A stretch of DNA of 33,642 nt from Candidatus Nanopelagicales bacterium. Its GTDB lineage: Bacteria; Actinomycetota; Actinomycetes; S36-B12. The translations under genes and the position numbers were made by a program. How positions within the stretch are numbered: the stretch's first letter is position 1; every line of letters starts with the position of its first letter. Where the stretch lies: positions 1 to 33,642 of the forward strand of contig JAPKAV010000013.1 in NCBI GenBank assembly GCA_028825115.1, read 5' to 3'. Under the pieces are notes generated by a model that was given only the letters and a program-made list of their open reading frames with translations, was not told the origin of the DNA and made no database searches. Shown one piece after another: positions 23,566-30,949 of the stretch.

Positions 23566-26271
23566 ATGGCTTCGAAGACACTGGTGATTGTTGAATCACC
23601 GGCCAAGGCGAAGAAGATTGCCGGCTACCTTGGACCCGATTACGAGGTATTGGCGTCGGTTGGTCATGTGCGGGATCTTGTTGCCAAGAAATCTGATCTC
23701 CCGCTCGAGGAGCGCAAGAAACCGTGGGCAAAACTCGCTGTTGATGTTGATGACGGCTACAAGGCGTTCTACATCGTGCATGAATCCAAGAAAGCAACGA
23801 TTAAAGCGCTAAAGGCTGCCCTTAAGAATTCAGATGAACTCCTGCTGGCAACAGATGAGGACCGCGAAGGTGAAGCGATCTCCTGGCATCTCATGGAGGT
23901 GCTCCAGCCCAAGGTCCCGGTTAAGCGCATGGTCTTTAATGAAATCACCAAAGAAGCGATCCAAGAAGCGGTTTCCCATCCACGAGATGTGGACATGGAT
24001 TTGGTGGAAGCCCAGGAGACTCGACGAATTGTGGACCGCCTGTATGGCTACCCCGTCTCTGAAGTGCTGTGGAAGAAGATTGGTCGTTCGGCACGCTCAG
24101 CAGGGCGAGTCCAGTCCGTGGCGGTGCGTCTCGTGGTTGAGCGGGAGCGAATCCGTATGGCCTTTAACTCTGCCGGCTATTGGGACATTAAAGGAAAATT
24201 TGCGCCGGGCGACTTCGAGGCCAAGCTTGTAACCATTGACGGCAAGCGAATTGCAACCGGTGGTGACTTTAATGCGTCCGGGGAGCTATCAAAAACTGAT
24301 GTCGTGCTTTTAAATGAATCGGACTCAAAAGCGTTCGTCGGATCACTTTCTGGGGTCGAGTACACGGTTCGTTCAGTTGAGCAAAAGCCTGGGCAGCGTA
24401 AACCAAAAGCACCATTCACCACTTCTACAATTCAGCAGGAAGCGTCGGGTCGTTTCCGTTGGGGCGCTCAGCGGACAATGCGGGTGGCGCAAGGTCTTTA
24501 TGAAAACGGCTACATCACTTATATGCGTACCGACTCGGTGAGCCTTTCGGCGCAGGCGCTTAATGCTGCGCGCTCACAAGCCACTGAGCTGTACGGCCCC
24601 GAATACATTGACGCCAGCCCGCGCGTGTGGGCCAATAAGTCAAAGAACGCGCAAGAGGCGCACGAGGCAATCCGTCCAGCGGGTGACACCTTCCGGACTC
24701 CGGGGGAGGTCAGCAAGGAACTGACCGGAGACGAATTCCTACTCTATGAATTAATTTGGAAGCGCACCGTTGCCAGCCAGATGGTGAACGCTCAAGTTGC
24801 TACCACCACGATAAAATTCGGTGCCCAAGCAACAGATGGCAAGGATGCAGAGTTTAGTTCGAGCGGAACCGTGGTGATTTTCCCAGGGTTTAAGGCAGCA
24901 CTTGACGACATCGCCTCTGATGCCGACAAGGAGGAGGACCGCCAACTTCCTGCGCTCAGTGAGGGACAGAAACTCACCGCGAAGGAACTCACTCCAGAAG
25001 GACACGTCACTAAGCCGCCAGCAAGATTCACCGAAGCGACCCTCGTCGGAAAGCTCGAAGAATTGGGAATTGGCCGGCCATCAACTTACGCCTCGATCAT
25101 GTCAACGATTGTTGACCGAGGCTACGTCTGGAAAAAGGGCTCGGCGCTTGTTCCCAGTTTCACCGCGCTCGCGGTGGTGCGACTCCTTGAAGAGCACTTT
25201 AGCGAACTCGTTGACTACAAGTTCACGGCTAATATGGAAGAAGCGCTCGACGAGATTGCTCTAGGAAAAGCCAATCGAATTAAGCAACTCGATGCATTCT
25301 GGCGCGGTGGGGAAATGGCCCAAGGACATTTTCACGGTGTTAAGGCTCTGACCGAGGACCTGGGTGCAATCGATGCCCGCGGAATTGCGACCATGCCCAT
25401 TAAGGGAACGGACGCGATGCTGCGTGTTGGCCGCTATGGCGCCTACGTGGAGCGCGACGAAGAGCGCGCGAATATTCCCATGAGTGTTGCCCCGGACGAA
25501 CTCACCGCAGAACTCGCAGAGGAGCTTCTCCTTGAGCCATCAGGAGACCGGGAACTGGGACTTCACCCAGACACGGAACTCATGATTGTTGCCAAGTCCG
25601 GACGCTACGGGCCCTATGTCACAGAGAACTTGCCAGAGGGTTCGCCAAAATCGGCCAAGCCGCGCACGGCTTCATTGTTTAGTTACATGAAACCAAGTGA
25701 AGTAACATTTGAGCAGGCTATTTCACTGTTAAGCCTGCCAAGAGTTGTCGGCATTGACCCAACAACGGCCGAAGAAATTACTTCACAAAATGGTCGTTAT
25801 GGTCCTTATCTCATGAGGGGCAAAGATTCCCGTTCCCTCGATAACGAGGATCGGATCTTTGAAGTGACTCTGGAAGAAGCCCTTCAGCTTTACTCGCAAC
25901 CAAAGGTGCGCCGAGGCCGAGGCCAGGCTGCCGGTCCGTTGCGTGAAGTTGGTGTTGATCCATCAACCGGGCAAATGATTGTCGTTAAAGAAGGTCGCTT
26001 TGGGGCGTATGTCACTGACGGTGAAGTCAATGCAACCCTTCGCGTTGCTGATGACCCGATGAGTGTCGGCCTTGATCGGGCAAGCGATTTGATTGCTGAA
26101 CGGAGGGCTAAGGGTCCAGCAGTCAAGAAAACGGCCAAGCGGGCACCTGCCAAGAAGGCAGCTAAGAAGACCACGAAGAAGGCAGCAAAGAAGACCACCA
26201 AGAAAACAGTGGCAAAGAAGGCAGCGCCAACCGCGGCTGATGCAATGTCTGGCCAAGAAGTGAAAACTTAG
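23566..26271 (+). CDS. topA: DNA topoisomerase I
   Basis: This 901-residue type IA topoisomerase relaxes negative supercoils. The Toprim domain starts at LVIVESPAKAKKI (residues 6-18) with DEDREGE at 97-103. The active-site tyrosine is Y319 followed by R321 in GYITYMRTDS, the same numbers as in E. coli. The C-terminal part has repeated topoisomerase C domains (GRYGAYVERDEERAN, SGRYGPYVTENLPEG, NGRYGPYLMRG, EGRFGAYVTDG) rather than zinc fingers, as usual in actinobacteria. The last about 40 residues form a lysine/alanine-rich tail (KKAAKKTTKKAAKKTTKK) encoded by near-repeats at 26130-26225; such tails aid processivity and DNA binding in this phylum. GAGAGG lies before the ATG. It is followed eight bases later by tmk. 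Confidence 0.98.
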   Translation: MASKTLVIVESPAKAKKIAGYLGPDYEVLASVGHVRDLVAKKSDLPLEERKKPWAKLAVDVDDGYKAFYIVHESKKATIKALKAALKNSDELLLATDEDREGEAISWHLMEVLQPKVPVKRMVFNEITKEAIQEAVSHPRDVDMDLVEAQETRRIVDRLYGYPVSEVLWKKIGRSARSAGRVQSVAVRLVVERERIRMAFNSAGYWDIKGKFAPGDFEAKLVTIDGKRIATGGDFNASGELSKTDVVLLNESDSKAFVGSLSGVEYTVRSVEQKPGQRKPKAPFTTSTIQQEASGRFRWGAQRTMRVAQGLYENGYITYMRTDSVSLSAQALNAARSQATELYGPEYIDASPRVWANKSKNAQEAHEAIRPAGDTFRTPGEVSKELTGDEFLLYELIWKRTVASQMVNAQVATTTIKFGAQATDGKDAEFSSSGTVVIFPGFKAALDDIASDADKEEDRQLPALSEGQKLTAKELTPEGHVTKPPARFTEATLVGKLEELGIGRPSTYASIMSTIVDRGYVWKKGSALVPSFTALAVVRLLEEHFSELVDYKFTANMEEALDEIALGKANRIKQLDAFWRGGEMAQGHFHGVKALTEDLGAIDARGIATMPIKGTDAMLRVGRYGAYVERDEERANIPMSVAPDELTAELAEELLLEPSGDRELGLHPDTELMIVAKSGRYGPYVTENLPEGSPKSAKPRTASLFSYMKPSEVTFEQAISLLSLPRVVGIDPTTAEEITSQNGRYGPYLMRGKDSRSLDNEDRIFEVTLEEALQLYSQPKVRRGRGQAAGPLREVGVDPSTGQMIVVKEGRFGAYVTDGEVNATLRVADDPMSVGLDRASDLIAERRAKGPAVKKTAKRAPAKKAAKKTTKKAAKKTTKKTVAKKAAPTAADAMSGQEVKT

Positions 26272-26279
26272 GAACACCG

Positions 26280-26891
26280 ATGACCGGATATTTCATTGCC
26301 TTTGAGGGCGGAGAGGGCGTTGGTAAATCAACCCAAGAAGCGTTGTTAGCGGACTACCTCACCCAACAAGGGCACGTGGTTTTGCGAACGAGGGAGCCGG
26401 GGGGCACACCAGCCGCCGAGCAAATTCGGGACACGGTTCTCAGTCGTGCGCATGAAGGAATGAATCCGCAGAGCGAAGCGTTGCTCTTTGCGGCGGCTCG
26501 CGGAGATCATGTGGCCCGAGTGGTTCGCCCGGCATTAGCGAGAGGTGATGTCATCATTTCTGACCGTTACATTGATTCTTCGATTTCCTACCAAGGATAT
26601 GCGCGCGCATTGGGCGCAGATCGCATCAAGGATTTGAGCATGTGGGCAACCGGTGGGTTACTACCGGACCTCACGATAGTAATGGCTCTTGATCCTGAAG
26701 TGAGCATGAAGCGAGTCGTGAACCCTGACCGTTTGGAATCAGAGCCAATGCAATACCACCGCGATGTAGCAGACGCATTTCTTGAAATTGCAGCTCAAGA
26801 TCCGAATCGTTACTTGATAGTGGATGCAGCTGGAACAAAAGAGGAAAGTGCGCGGGTAATTCGCGAGCGCGTAATGCAAGAACTGAATTAG
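26280..26891 (+). CDS. tmk: Thymidylate kinase
   Basis: This 203-residue cytoplasmic kinase makes dTDP from dTMP. The P-loop is GGEGVGKST at residues 10-18, the REPGGTP motif lies at 38-44 and the DRY motif at 95-97 in ISDRYIDSSISYQG. The length and order of motifs are standard. It sits eight bases after topA, with TAGGAAC overlapping the topA stop as a ribosome site, and two bases before holB, so topA-tmk-holB are one transcript, the same order as in Streptomyces (SCO3543-SCO3541). Confidence 0.96.
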   Translation: MTGYFIAFEGGEGVGKSTQEALLADYLTQQGHVVLRTREPGGTPAAEQIRDTVLSRAHEGMNPQSEALLFAAARGDHVARVVRPALARGDVIISDRYIDSSISYQGYARALGADRIKDLSMWATGGLLPDLTIVMALDPEVSMKRVVNPDRLESEPMQYHRDVADAFLEIAAQDPNRYLIVDAAGTKEESARVIRERVMQELN

Positions 26892-26893
26892 CC

Positions 26894-28099
26894 ATGCAAC
26901 CAATATGGGGCGCACTAGTTGGGCAGTCAGACGCAGTGGAAAAACTGAGTCGGGCTGTCACGGACGCTGAGAAAATTCGGAACGGCGAACCTGGCCCAGC
27001 CATGACTCATGCGTGGTTAATCACGGGGCCACCAGGATCGGGAAGATCAACCGCTGCGACGACATTTGCTGCGGCACTTATGTGCCCACTTAATGGTTGC
27101 GGGACCTGTCAGGTCTGCCGCATGACCCCATCCGGTGGTCACCCTGATGTCCAAATCGTTATTCCGAGTGAGCTCTCCTACGGTGTTGACGAAGCCCGTG
27201 AACTCGTTCGACTGTCAGCATTCGCACCGATTGATACTCCCTGGAGAGTCATCATCATGGAAGATGCTGACCGCCTCACCGACCGAGCTTTTGACTCCTT
27301 GCTGAAAAGCCTGGAAGAACCAACTCCGCATACCGTGTGGGTGTTGTGTGCCCCAAGTGTTGAAGACGTCCTGCCAACGATCGTCTCGCGGACCAGGCAC
27401 GTCTCTTTGCGAACTCCAACGACCAAAGACGTCACGCAATTGTTAATTAACACTTACAAAGTCGATCCAGCGATGGCAGCATTTGCGGCACGTGCTTCCC
27501 AGGGACACATCGGCCGAGCGCGTGGTCTGGCCACCGACGACCCAAGCCGAACGCGGCGGCAATCTGACCTAAGGTCGGCGATCAGCTTGCGCGACGTTCC
27601 TTCGTGTGTGTTGGCTGCCCGGGAGATGGTCACTGCGGCAACGACGGCCGCCAACACGCGAGCGGACGAACTCGATGCAAAAGAAGACGAACAACTCAAG
27701 GCAGCATTCGGAATCGAAGAAGGTAGTAGAATCAAAGGTCAGTCAAAGCGCAAAGTGGACGCGGCGAAAAAACAACTTGCGGATCACCAAAAAAAACGGC
27801 GCAAGCGCATGATCCGCGATGAAGCGGATAGATCTCTTGTCGACTTACTTGGGCTTTTCCGTGATGTACTTATTGTTCAAGTTGGTAGCAACCTTGAATT
27901 GATCAATCAAGAAATGCGTCCGGCAGTCGAATCGTTCGCCTCTCGCGGGAATCCCGCAGACACCACTCGAACACTTGTTGCTATTGAGCATGCCAGAGCT
28001 TCCATCAAAGCCAGTACGCCACCGCAACTTGCCGTTGAGTCGGTCATGGTCTCAATCAAAGATCCGAAGCTCGCATCAGTCCATGTGAATATGCGATAA
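26894..28099 (+). CDS. holB: DNA polymerase III subunit delta prime
   Basis: This 401-residue AAA+ clamp-loader subunit has the nucleotide-binding-like loop GPPGSGRS at residues 45-52 in which the Walker A lysine is Arg, so ATP hydrolysis is unlikely, as known for many delta-prime subunits. A zinc-binding set C64-X4-C69-X2-C72-X2-C75 follows. The acid box segment VIIMEDADRLTD and the sensor SRTRHVSLR are present. A highly charged insertion (about residues 250-310, rich in Lys, Arg and Glu) separates the AAA+ part from the C-terminal collar, a common actinobacterial feature. The 3' end overlaps the convergent membrane-protein gene by 44 bases. Confidence 0.94.
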   Translation: MQPIWGALVGQSDAVEKLSRAVTDAEKIRNGEPGPAMTHAWLITGPPGSGRSTAATTFAAALMCPLNGCGTCQVCRMTPSGGHPDVQIVIPSELSYGVDEARELVRLSAFAPIDTPWRVIIMEDADRLTDRAFDSLLKSLEEPTPHTVWVLCAPSVEDVLPTIVSRTRHVSLRTPTTKDVTQLLINTYKVDPAMAAFAARASQGHIGRARGLATDDPSRTRRQSDLRSAISLRDVPSCVLAAREMVTAATTAANTRADELDAKEDEQLKAAFGIEEGSRIKGQSKRKVDAAKKQLADHQKKRRKRMIRDEADRSLVDLLGLFRDVLIVQVGSNLELINQEMRPAVESFASRGNPADTTRTLVAIEHARASIKASTPPQLAVESVMVSIKDPKLASVHVNMR

Positions 28100-28841
28100 G
28101 CGAGTCAGCAGCCGGCTGTAAATTTACCATCCCAGTGAGGTCGGGTGAGGCCAATAATTCGGCCGCCGCAGCGAGTAGGTTGTCGTAGCTATCGCAGCCC
28201 AGTTCCAGCCGTGAAGCAACAACTTCGGCAGCGCTCGTAGCGCTGGCAGCCGCCGCAGTTCCCGGTAGTGAAGCGGCGAGTTGATGCAGAACTAGTAGTC
28301 GATCACACAGTGCATTTAACGCGACGGCTGCTTGAGTATCTGCATTTACTAACTCTTTCCCCGCAGTAGGGTGCAACACTAAAACACTGGAACTCATGTT
28401 CACCACCTGAGTGCGCACGGTCAGGTAGCGTTTAACGCAGTCGCGCCCAATTGCCCCTCGAGGCAACGGGGTGGCAGGAGCAACCGAGCCTCGACCGACA
28501 GGTTCTGGGCCCAAGCGACGCCAGCGGCGAATGCTCATCAGCAAGATCACGGCACCACCAATAGTGATAAACCACAGCGCGGAGTTCGAGCTCACAATGG
28601 CAACAGTGCCGCCAGCTATCGCTATTCCACCTCCAGCGACGGCTCCAAACCGGAATGAGTCCAGGCGGGCCCGATACTTTCTACGAGCGCTTTTTTGGGT
28701 CGCAAGTTCCTTCTTGTGGGCTCGATTCAAACTTCGATTCCCGGTGGCGGCGCTGAACGCGTCGATCACATTTAGCCCTCGAGCAAGCCCCGCTTCAACC
28801 ATCGCAGAGATCTCTGCCGGTGTTCGTGTTTGTTTGCTCAC
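28056..28841 (-). CDS. Two-helix membrane protein, possibly PspM-like
   Basis: This 261-residue protein has a basic N-terminal region (KKELATQKSARRKYRARL, residues 43-60), two hydrophobic helices at about 64-83 and 87-104, a basic stop RRWRRL, a proline/glycine linker (PEPVGRGSVAPATPLPRG) and a long alanine-rich helical C-terminus. This layout resembles the actinobacterial PspM envelope-stress proteins that I know, but the match is architectural and I would not insist on it. It starts with GTG only 18 bases from the divergent lipoprotein gene and ends inside holB. The gene is real by its length, coding character and membrane pattern; the function is unproven. Confidence 0.72.
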   Translation of the reverse strand: MSKQTRTPAEISAMVEAGLARGLNVIDAFSAATGNRSLNRAHKKELATQKSARRKYRARLDSFRFGAVAGGGIAIAGGTVAIVSSNSALWFITIGGAVILLMSIRRWRRLGPEPVGRGSVAPATPLPRGAIGRDCVKRYLTVRTQVVNMSSSVLVLHPTAGKELVNADTQAAVALNALCDRLLVLHQLAASLPGTAAAASATSAAEVVASRLELGCDSYDNLLAAAAELLASPDLTGMVNLQPAADSLIAYSHGLMRASDL

Positions 28842-28859
28842 TGATATACCGTAAGGCGG

Positions 28860-30398
28860 ATGACTGTGTTGGGGCTAATCGGCATCCGCAACCTTACTTT
28901 CGGGGCGGTTACTGTCTTGCTGATCGCGGGGTGTTCAAGCACAAATACAACCGCACCGAGTCTTCCGCCAAATCAACAAAGTCAATCAACCCCAACTCAG
29001 GCTGGACTGGAGGTCTTCTACAGCCAGCAGATTGATTGGCGTAATTGTGGGGATGCAGACTGCACTACATTTGAGGTCCCATTGAACTATCAAGAGCCCA
29101 AAGGTGATCGAGTGACACTGTCTATGTCGAAAGTTCGGGCACGTGGCGAATCGATTGGTTCACTATTCGTTAATCCGGGTGGCCCGGGTGGAAGCGCATT
29201 TGAATACGCGAAAGCCGCTGACTACATTGTGACCGATCCGGTCCGGGAATCATTTGATGTGGTCGGAGTAGATCCACGAGGGGTTGGCTTCAGTGACACC
29301 ATCCGATGTTTAACTGATGAGCAGATTGATGCACTAATTTCAGTGGATGGATCGCCAGACACGGAGCTTGAGGAGAGTCGGCTGATTCTCGATGCCGGGT
29401 TTATCGGGCAAGCGTGTGAGAACTCAGGCAATCCGCTCATTGCTCACATGTCAACAGTTGAAGTTGCCAAAGACATGGATATCGCGCGAGCTCTTGTTGG
29501 TGACCCGGTGATGAACCTGTTAGGAAAGAGTTACGGGACGGCAATTGGAACCACCTATTTGGAGTTGTTCCCGAGTCGGGTTGGTCGGATCGTACTTGAT
29601 GGTGTCTTGCCAATCTATCTGAATCAGCTCGAAGTAACCCAGTCTCAAGCCGAGGAATTTGAGGTGTTACTGCGCTATTTCGTGGTGGACTGTTTGGAGC
29701 AAAATGATTGCCCGCTGACGGGGAGCGTAGATCAAGGAGTGCAACAAATCCGAGAGTTCTTGCTCAAGTTAGATGCGAACCCGCTTGCGGGAGACCAAGG
29801 ACGTGAATTAACTGAGGGCTTAGCTACGTTCGCGATTTTGAGTTATCTCTATTTCCCGCAATATGATTTCCCAGAGTTGCGTGCGGCGTTGAGTTCGGCG
29901 ATGACCCAAGGTGACCCGCGTGAACTACTCAAGCTCCTTGACCAACGCATCAGTCGGGAGCCGGATGGCCGCTACACAGATAATTCAAGTGATGCTTTTT
30001 ACGCAGTCTCCTGTCTTGACATGCCTGTCACTCAAAGCGTTGATCAAGTCCGCGAGTTTGCAGAACGACTGGCAATAAACGCGCCAACTTTCGGAGAGAG
30101 CCTGGGTTGGGGGGTCCTTGCGTGTAAGGACTGGCCCTTTTCAGCGCAAACACAGATAACAATCACGCCAAATATTTCAGCTCCCGTCATGCTTGTTACG
30201 GCAGAAAACGATCCGGCAACTCCAGCGAAATGGGCCGCAGATGTTGCGGTCAAGCTGGGCAATGCGGAACTGGTCATCTGGGAGGGCGGCTACAACCATA
30301 CGGCCTATCTCGAGGGTAGCGACTGCGTAACCGATCGAGTTGACGCCTATCTTCTCGAGGGCATCATTTCACCTGGAACCACAACTAACTGTAATTAG
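28860..30398 (+). CDS. Secreted alpha/beta-hydrolase lipoprotein, TAP/Hip1-like peptidase
   Basis: This 512-residue protein begins with a lipoprotein signal ending in LLIAGC (lipidated C25), then a low-complexity Ser/Thr/Pro/Gln linker. The hydrolase domain has an oxyanion segment NPGGPGGSA at 105-113, VDPRGVGFSD at 137-146, the nucleophile elbow GKSYG with S224, and D451 (ENDPATP) and H480 (YNHTAY) completing the triad. Several cysteines (C63, C68, C150, C186, C278, C284, C489, C511) suggest disulfides. This is the tripeptidyl-aminopeptidase/Hip1 (CaeA) family of extracytoplasmic peptidases. The copper operator begins two bases after its stop, so the csoR promoter reaches back into this gene. 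The physiological substrate is unknown. Confidence 0.92.
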   Translation: MTVLGLIGIRNLTFGAVTVLLIAGCSSTNTTAPSLPPNQQSQSTPTQAGLEVFYSQQIDWRNCGDADCTTFEVPLNYQEPKGDRVTLSMSKVRARGESIGSLFVNPGGPGGSAFEYAKAADYIVTDPVRESFDVVGVDPRGVGFSDTIRCLTDEQIDALISVDGSPDTELEESRLILDAGFIGQACENSGNPLIAHMSTVEVAKDMDIARALVGDPVMNLLGKSYGTAIGTTYLELFPSRVGRIVLDGVLPIYLNQLEVTQSQAEEFEVLLRYFVVDCLEQNDCPLTGSVDQGVQQIREFLLKLDANPLAGDQGRELTEGLATFAILSYLYFPQYDFPELRAALSSAMTQGDPRELLKLLDQRISREPDGRYTDNSSDAFYAVSCLDMPVTQSVDQVREFAERLAINAPTFGESLGWGVLACKDWPFSAQTQITITPNISAPVMLVTAENDPATPAKWAADVAVKLGNAELVIWEGGYNHTAYLEGSDCVTDRVDAYLLEGIISPGTTTNCN

Positions 30399-30399
30399 A

Positions 30400-30427
30400 T
30401 ATACCCCTATGGGGTATAGTCAGGGTA
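30400..30427 (+). promoter_or_regulatory. CsoR-type copper operator and csoR promoter
   Basis: TATACCCC (30400-30407) and GGGGTATA (30411-30418) form a perfect palindrome around three bases. This is the type of site bound by actinobacterial CsoR. The right end overlaps TATAGT (30415-30420), a good -10 element whose transcript would begin at about 30427, the A of the csoR ATG. CsoR bound here would block RNA polymerase; copper would release it. A leaderless mRNA is inferred. Confidence 0.88.
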
Positions 30428-30711
30428 TGAATCCGGGTTACTCAGATGACAAGGTCGCGGTGCTCAAGCGCCTGAAGCGGATCGAGGGGCAGGTGCGCGG
30501 GATTGAGCGCATGGTCGAGGAAGACACCTACTGCATCGACGTCCTCACCCAGGTTTCGGCAGCTACCAAAGCCCTTCAGTCAGTAGCGCTTCTACTCATG
30601 GGGGATCACCTTCAGCACTGTGTTGCTGATGCGCTGAGTAAGGGCGGCGACGAGGCCACTTTTAAAATCAAGGAAGCCCAACAAGCAATCGAACGACTTG
30701 TCAAAAGCTAA
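30427..30711 (+). CDS. csoR: Copper-sensing repressor CsoR
   Basis: This 94-residue all-helical repressor binds Cu(I) and leaves its operator. The copper ligands are C36, H61 and C65, the same numbers as in M. tuberculosis CsoR, in EEDTYCIDV and GDHLQHC. The N-terminal arginine and lysine pattern (LKRLKRIEGQVRGI) is typical of the family's DNA-binding face. I choose the ATG at 30427, six bases after the -10 element; in-frame starts further upstream would run through the operator. It is the first gene of a copper operon with copZ and copA and controls its own promoter. Confidence 0.95.
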   Translation: MNPGYSDDKVAVLKRLKRIEGQVRGIERMVEEDTYCIDVLTQVSAATKALQSVALLLMGDHLQHCVADALSKGGDEATFKIKEAQQAIERLVKS

Positions 30712-30730
30712 TTAAAAAATGGGAGAAAGA

Positions 30731-30949
30731 ATGTTGCATAAGACCGTTCACGTTGGTGGAATGTCTTGTGATCACTGCATCCACGCGGTCACCGAGGAAA
30801 TATCAAAAATCCCTGGTGTAATCGGTGTTGATATTGACTTACATGCGGGTGAGATCTCTTTCGTGAAAATTGCATTAGACAGCGAAATCAGCGAGACCGA
30901 CATCGCCGCAGCCGTAGATGAAGCGGGCTACACAATCGTTCCAGCATGA
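30731..30949 (+). CDS. copZ: Copper chaperone, CopZ-like heavy-metal-associated protein
   Basis: This 72-residue protein is one heavy-metal-associated (HMA) domain, with the Cu(I)-binding loop GMSCDHC near residues 10-16 and the usual ferredoxin-like pattern ending in DEAGY. It carries copper to the ATPase CopA. The ATG at 30731 has GGGAG five bases before it and is preferred to the ATG at 30719, which lies upstream of that ribosome site and would add four residues. Its stop overlaps the copA start as ATGA, so the chaperone and pump are translationally coupled. Confidence 0.93.
   Translation: MLHKTVHVGGMSCDHCIHAVTEEISKIPGVIGVDIDLHAGEISFVKIALDSEISETDIAAAVDEAGYTIVPA

Noticed and set aside
26125-26230. 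Repetitive sequence at the end of topA as a separate repeat element
   Set aside because: It encodes the known lysine-rich tail of actinobacterial TopA.
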